From UBA11865 sp041570195 (GTDB lineage Bacteria; Chloroflexota; Anaerolineae; Promineifilales; Promineifilaceae): a stretch of DNA of 64,000 bases. The notes beneath the pieces are model-generated. The model saw only the letters and a list, made by a program, of their open reading frames with translations, searched no databases and was not told the origin of the DNA. Positions 61,499-64,000 of the stretch are shown here, piece by piece. The stretch spans positions 59,714-123,713 of the forward strand of contig JBFFWQ010000002.1 of the NCBI GenBank assembly GCA_041570195.1, read 5' to 3'. A program made the translations under genes and the position numbers. Position 1 is the first letter of the stretch. Each line of letters opens with the position of its first letter.

Positions 61499-61526
61499 AG
61501 TTAAACTAACATGTATTAGCTTAAGT
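61499..61526. other. dif: dif-like Xer recombination site
   Basis: Two 11-bp arms flank a 6-bp centre: AGTTAAACTAA (61499-61509), CATGTA (61510-61515) and TTAGCTTAAGT (61516-61526). Nine of eleven arm positions are symmetric. This is the exact 11-6-11 layout of XerCD sites. On the minus strand it begins ACTTA and ends TTAACT, like the ACTT...AACT ends of Firmicutes dif; from memory about 18 of 28 positions agree with B. subtilis dif. It lies 100 bp before the recombinase gene. Confidence 0.65.
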
Positions 61527-61641
61527 ATATAGCAGATCAGTAATTCTGTCCACAGGTAGGCGCATGAAGCTTTTCAGAGCTATAATCACTTGAGTAGTTA
61601 CTCCAGTAATTGTTAGCGGTATCAAGATGAGATATTGATCT

Positions 61642-63849
61642 ATGAATGCCAATCCAAATTCCGTTCCAGTCGAGACCGTCGAGGCCATAGTTGGCGGCTA
61701 CTACGGCGATCCATTCGGCATACTTGGCCAGCACGCCACGGATACCGGTGTGATTGTCCGTGCTTTTGTTCCACAGGCGACCGCCGCGACAGTTGTAGAA
61801 AGGCGGAACGCTGAAGGCCATCCTATGACCAGAGTCCACGTTGGTGGCTTTTTCGAATTGTTAATGCCTGGCCGCGAAGAGACATTTGACTACTATCTCC
61901 AACTTGAAATGGCAGACGGAGAAAAAGTACTATACGAAGATCCATATGCCTTTTCCGAGACAATTTCCGAGTATGATGAGTACTTTTTGGCCGAAGGCAC
62001 ACATCGGCGACTATATGACGCCTTGGGAGCCCACTTGCACGAAGCTGGCGGCCTTCCCGGTGTACGCTTCGCCGTCTGGGCACCCAATGCCTTGCGCGTC
62101 AGCGTGGTCGGGGACTTCAACAACTGGGACGGCCGGCGTCACGTGATGCGCTATCACCACGGCAGCGGCGTATGGGACATCTTTGTGCCAAGGCTTGGTC
62201 TGGGAGCGCTATACAAGTATGAAACAAAGACGAAGCACCTGGACTATACGGTTGTGAAATCTGATCCAGTGGGATTTTACGGCGAAGTTCGACCCAACAC
62301 GGCCTCCATCGTCTGGGACTTAGACAACTATGAGTGGCAGGACCAGGAGTGGCTGGAACAGCGCGCTAACGTTGATCAGAGCAGCCCAATGAATGTTTAT
62401 GAGGTTCATCTGGGTTCTTGGAGACGCTCAGCGCAGAATCAATGGCTGTCCTATCGCGAGTTGGCGGAGCAACTCATACCCTATGTCAAGAAGATGGGTT
62501 ATACGCATGTGGAACTGCTGCCTATCGCCGAACATCCATATGACGGCTCATGGGGCTACCAGGTTACCGGCTTTTACGCGGCGACGAGCAGATTTGGCAC
62601 ACCAGCTGATTTTATGGTTTTCATCGACGCCTGCCACCAGGCAGAGATTGGCGTGATTCTCGATTGGGTTCCGGCACACTTTCCCCGCGACCAGCACGGG
62701 CTGGCCTTCTTCGATGGTACATTTCTTTACGAGCACGCCGATCCACGTCAGGGCGAGCATCCTGATTGGGGCACGTTGATATTCAATTTCGGCCGGCGTG
62801 AAGTCAGACAGTTTCTGGTGAATAATGCCATTTTCTGGCTCGACAAGTATCACATAGACGGACTCAGAGTAGATGCAGTGGCCTCTATGCTCAATCTGGA
62901 CTTCTCACGCCAGGAAGGCCAATGGATCCCGAATCGTTATGGCGGTCGCGAAAACATTGAGGCAATTGATTTCATTAGGGAATTTAACGATCGCGTCCAT
63001 GCGGAGTTCCCCGGCACGCTTACTATTGCCGAAGAGTCGACTGCCTGGGCTGGTGTCACGCGCTCCACAAACGAAGGCGGCCTGGGTTTCGATCTAAAAT
63101 GGAACATGGGCTGGATGCACGATACGCTACAATACATCGAGAATGATCCGATTCACCGTTCATATCACCATGGAACATTAACTTTCAGCCTCTTATACGC
63201 CTTCAGCGAGCGCTTTCTTTTGCCCTTTTCTCATGACGAAGTTGTTCACCTTAAACGCAGCATGCTCGACAAGATGCCAGGCGATCTCTGGCAGAAGTTC
63301 GCGAATCTGAGAACGCTTTATGCCTACCAGGCTGCTCATCCTGGCAAGAAGATGCTATTCATGGGCGGAGAGTTTGGACAATGGCGAGAGTGGAACGAGG
63401 CTGTCAGCCTTGACTGGCATTTACTGGACGAACATCCTCAGCATAGAGCTCTTCAGGAGTTCGTGCGTACCCTAAATTGGCTGTACTTGAACGAGCCTGC
63501 GCTCCATGAACAGGACTCCTCTTGGGAAGGTTTTGACTGGCTGGATTTGCATGATGGCCAAAGAAGTATCTTGTCGTTCATTCGCCATGACACCAGCGGC
63601 CGCTCTTCGCTCATCGTTGCCTTGAATTTCACGCCGATTCCCAGGCATCAATACCGATTAGGTGTTCCACTGCAGGGAGATTATCAGGAAGTGCTGAACA
63701 GCGACGCCGTCGAATTCGGCGGCAGCGGCGTCGTGAATCCAGAGCTATTGGTCAGCCACGAAAGACCCTGGCACGATCAACCTTACTCAATAGAATTCAG
63801 CCTACCCCCGTTGGCGGCCGTCATATTGCGAGCACCGACACCCAAATAG
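61642..63849 (+). CDS. glgB: 1,4-alpha-glucan branching enzyme
   Basis: 735 residues. An N-terminal extra CBM48-like module (about 1-100, IVGGYYGDPFGILGQHAT) precedes the CBM48 domain (VRFAVWAPNALRVSVVGDFN, NWDGRRHVM). The GH13 barrel has HVELLPIAEHPYDGSWGYQV, VILDWVPAHFPRDQHGLAFF, IDGLRVDAVASMLNLD (nucleophile Asp near 411), TIAEESTAWAGVT (Glu near 464) and FSHDEVVHLK. It makes the alpha-1,6 branches of glycogen; glgP is at 18.5 kb. ATG 61642 has no good Shine-Dalgarno. A TATAAT lies at about 61581-61586. Confidence 0.97.
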   Translation: MNANPNSVPVETVEAIVGGYYGDPFGILGQHATDTGVIVRAFVPQATAATVVERRNAEGHPMTRVHVGGFFELLMPGREETFDYYLQLEMADGEKVLYEDPYAFSETISEYDEYFLAEGTHRRLYDALGAHLHEAGGLPGVRFAVWAPNALRVSVVGDFNNWDGRRHVMRYHHGSGVWDIFVPRLGLGALYKYETKTKHLDYTVVKSDPVGFYGEVRPNTASIVWDLDNYEWQDQEWLEQRANVDQSSPMNVYEVHLGSWRRSAQNQWLSYRELAEQLIPYVKKMGYTHVELLPIAEHPYDGSWGYQVTGFYAATSRFGTPADFMVFIDACHQAEIGVILDWVPAHFPRDQHGLAFFDGTFLYEHADPRQGEHPDWGTLIFNFGRREVRQFLVNNAIFWLDKYHIDGLRVDAVASMLNLDFSRQEGQWIPNRYGGRENIEAIDFIREFNDRVHAEFPGTLTIAEESTAWAGVTRSTNEGGLGFDLKWNMGWMHDTLQYIENDPIHRSYHHGTLTFSLLYAFSERFLLPFSHDEVVHLKRSMLDKMPGDLWQKFANLRTLYAYQAAHPGKKMLFMGGEFGQWREWNEAVSLDWHLLDEHPQHRALQEFVRTLNWLYLNEPALHEQDSSWEGFDWLDLHDGQRSILSFIRHDTSGRSSLIVALNFTPIPRHQYRLGVPLQGDYQEVLNSDAVEFGGSGVVNPELLVSHERPWHDQPYSIEFSLPPLAAVILRAPTPK

Positions 63850-63963
63850 CCCATTCTTAGGATTGTGGTCAGGAGGACGAGTTTGTGCTAACATATTTGC
63901 CGCTCTCACGCTCGACATATGACGATCGGTTAGGTGAGATAAGATTTTTGGAGGTTTAGTCAG

Positions 63964-64000
63964 TTGGCAAACACAGCATCTGCTAAGAAACGGATACGCA
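63964..64000 (+). CDS. rpsT: 30S ribosomal protein S20, cut by the right edge
   Basis: Only 12 codons remain: TTG start, then ANTASAKKRIR, which matches the S20 N-terminus (MANtkSAKKRIR). A perfect ggagg lies 9 nt before the TTG. S20 binds 16S rRNA early in assembly and is often started by TTG or UUG in other bacteria, where the start is used for autoregulation. Confidence 0.8.
   Translation, partial: MANTASAKKRIR

Noticed and set aside
1..64000. CRISPR arrays, rRNA, tRNA, insertion sequences
   Set aside because: Searched by eye on both strands; no regularly spaced repeats, tRNA T-arm motifs, rRNA segments or transposase frames were found.

Overview
The window looks like a 64 kb chromosomal segment of a bacterium of the phylum Chloroflexota (Anaerolineae/Ardenticatenia-like). 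This is an inference from gene content and style, not from a marker-gene tree. Clues are secreted proteins with Pro/Thr-rich linkers, a short-type glycogen phosphorylase, a fused nuoCD with a separate nuoI, RicT, a T-box before serS, genes without an obvious Shine-Dalgarno placed directly behind -10 boxes, and GAAC-N4-GTTC boxes at recA. By eye the DNA is moderately GC-rich. I see no rRNA, tRNA, CRISPR array, IS element or prophage.

Layout. 1-2.2 kb: remains of a DUF2723 (TMEM260-like) membrane mannosyltransferase, broken by several frameshifts and running off the left edge. 2.5-9.6 kb: a secreted FN3-like protein, radA, a GH99-like/LysM cell-surface enzyme, and the rpsF-rpsR-foldase operon. 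9.7-18.5 kb (minus): smc, rlmI, a mog/moaB gene, a PHP-AlbA_2 fusion, a lone receiver domain and three small membrane proteins. 18.5-21.9 kb (minus): glgP and a glycosyltransferase of the tRNA-queuosine mannosyltransferase type. 22.0-29.8 kb (plus): iscX-nuoB-nuoCD-nuoI, mrp, ricT, an HD protein and moeA. 29.8-33.5 kb (minus): an S1-domain protein, recA behind an SOS-type promoter, and murJ. 33.7-41.5 kb: an ABC exporter pair, secG, an oligopeptide-binding protein, scpA, a zinc-ribbon protein and a GT39-like membrane glycosyltransferase. 41.6-45.6 kb (plus): greA with a leader terminator, lysS, and serS behind a serine T-box. 45.6-56.9 kb: an MshA-like glycosyltransferase, selB, a coiled-coil protein, two more GT4 glycosyltransferases, an aminopeptidase P-like protein, a large unknown protein with a nucleoside-phosphorylase-like half, and selD. 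57-64 kb: an FHA pair, an ABC exporter, a Xer-type recombinase with a dif-like site just upstream, glgB, and the first codons of rpsT.

How the genes connect. SerRS (charges tRNA-Sec with serine), SelB (decoding factor) and SelD (selenophosphate donor) lie within 13 kb. SelD appears to be a selenoprotein itself: the frame continues upstream of the apparent start through an in-frame UGA into a correct SelD N-terminus, followed by a SECIS-like hairpin. Two molybdenum-cofactor genes and a set of complex I peripheral subunits fit a redox metabolism that may use a Mo/Se enzyme such as formate dehydrogenase, but none is visible here. SMC, ScpA, RadA, RecA and Xer supply chromosome maintenance; GlgP and GlgB supply glycogen turnover.

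The strongest observations are the UGA-encoded SelD with its SECIS-like hairpin, the 28-bp dif-like site next to the recombinase gene, the recA promoter with two LexA-type boxes, the serine T-box, and the structured leader before the coiled-coil/selB operon. All database comparisons are from memory; no search was run.
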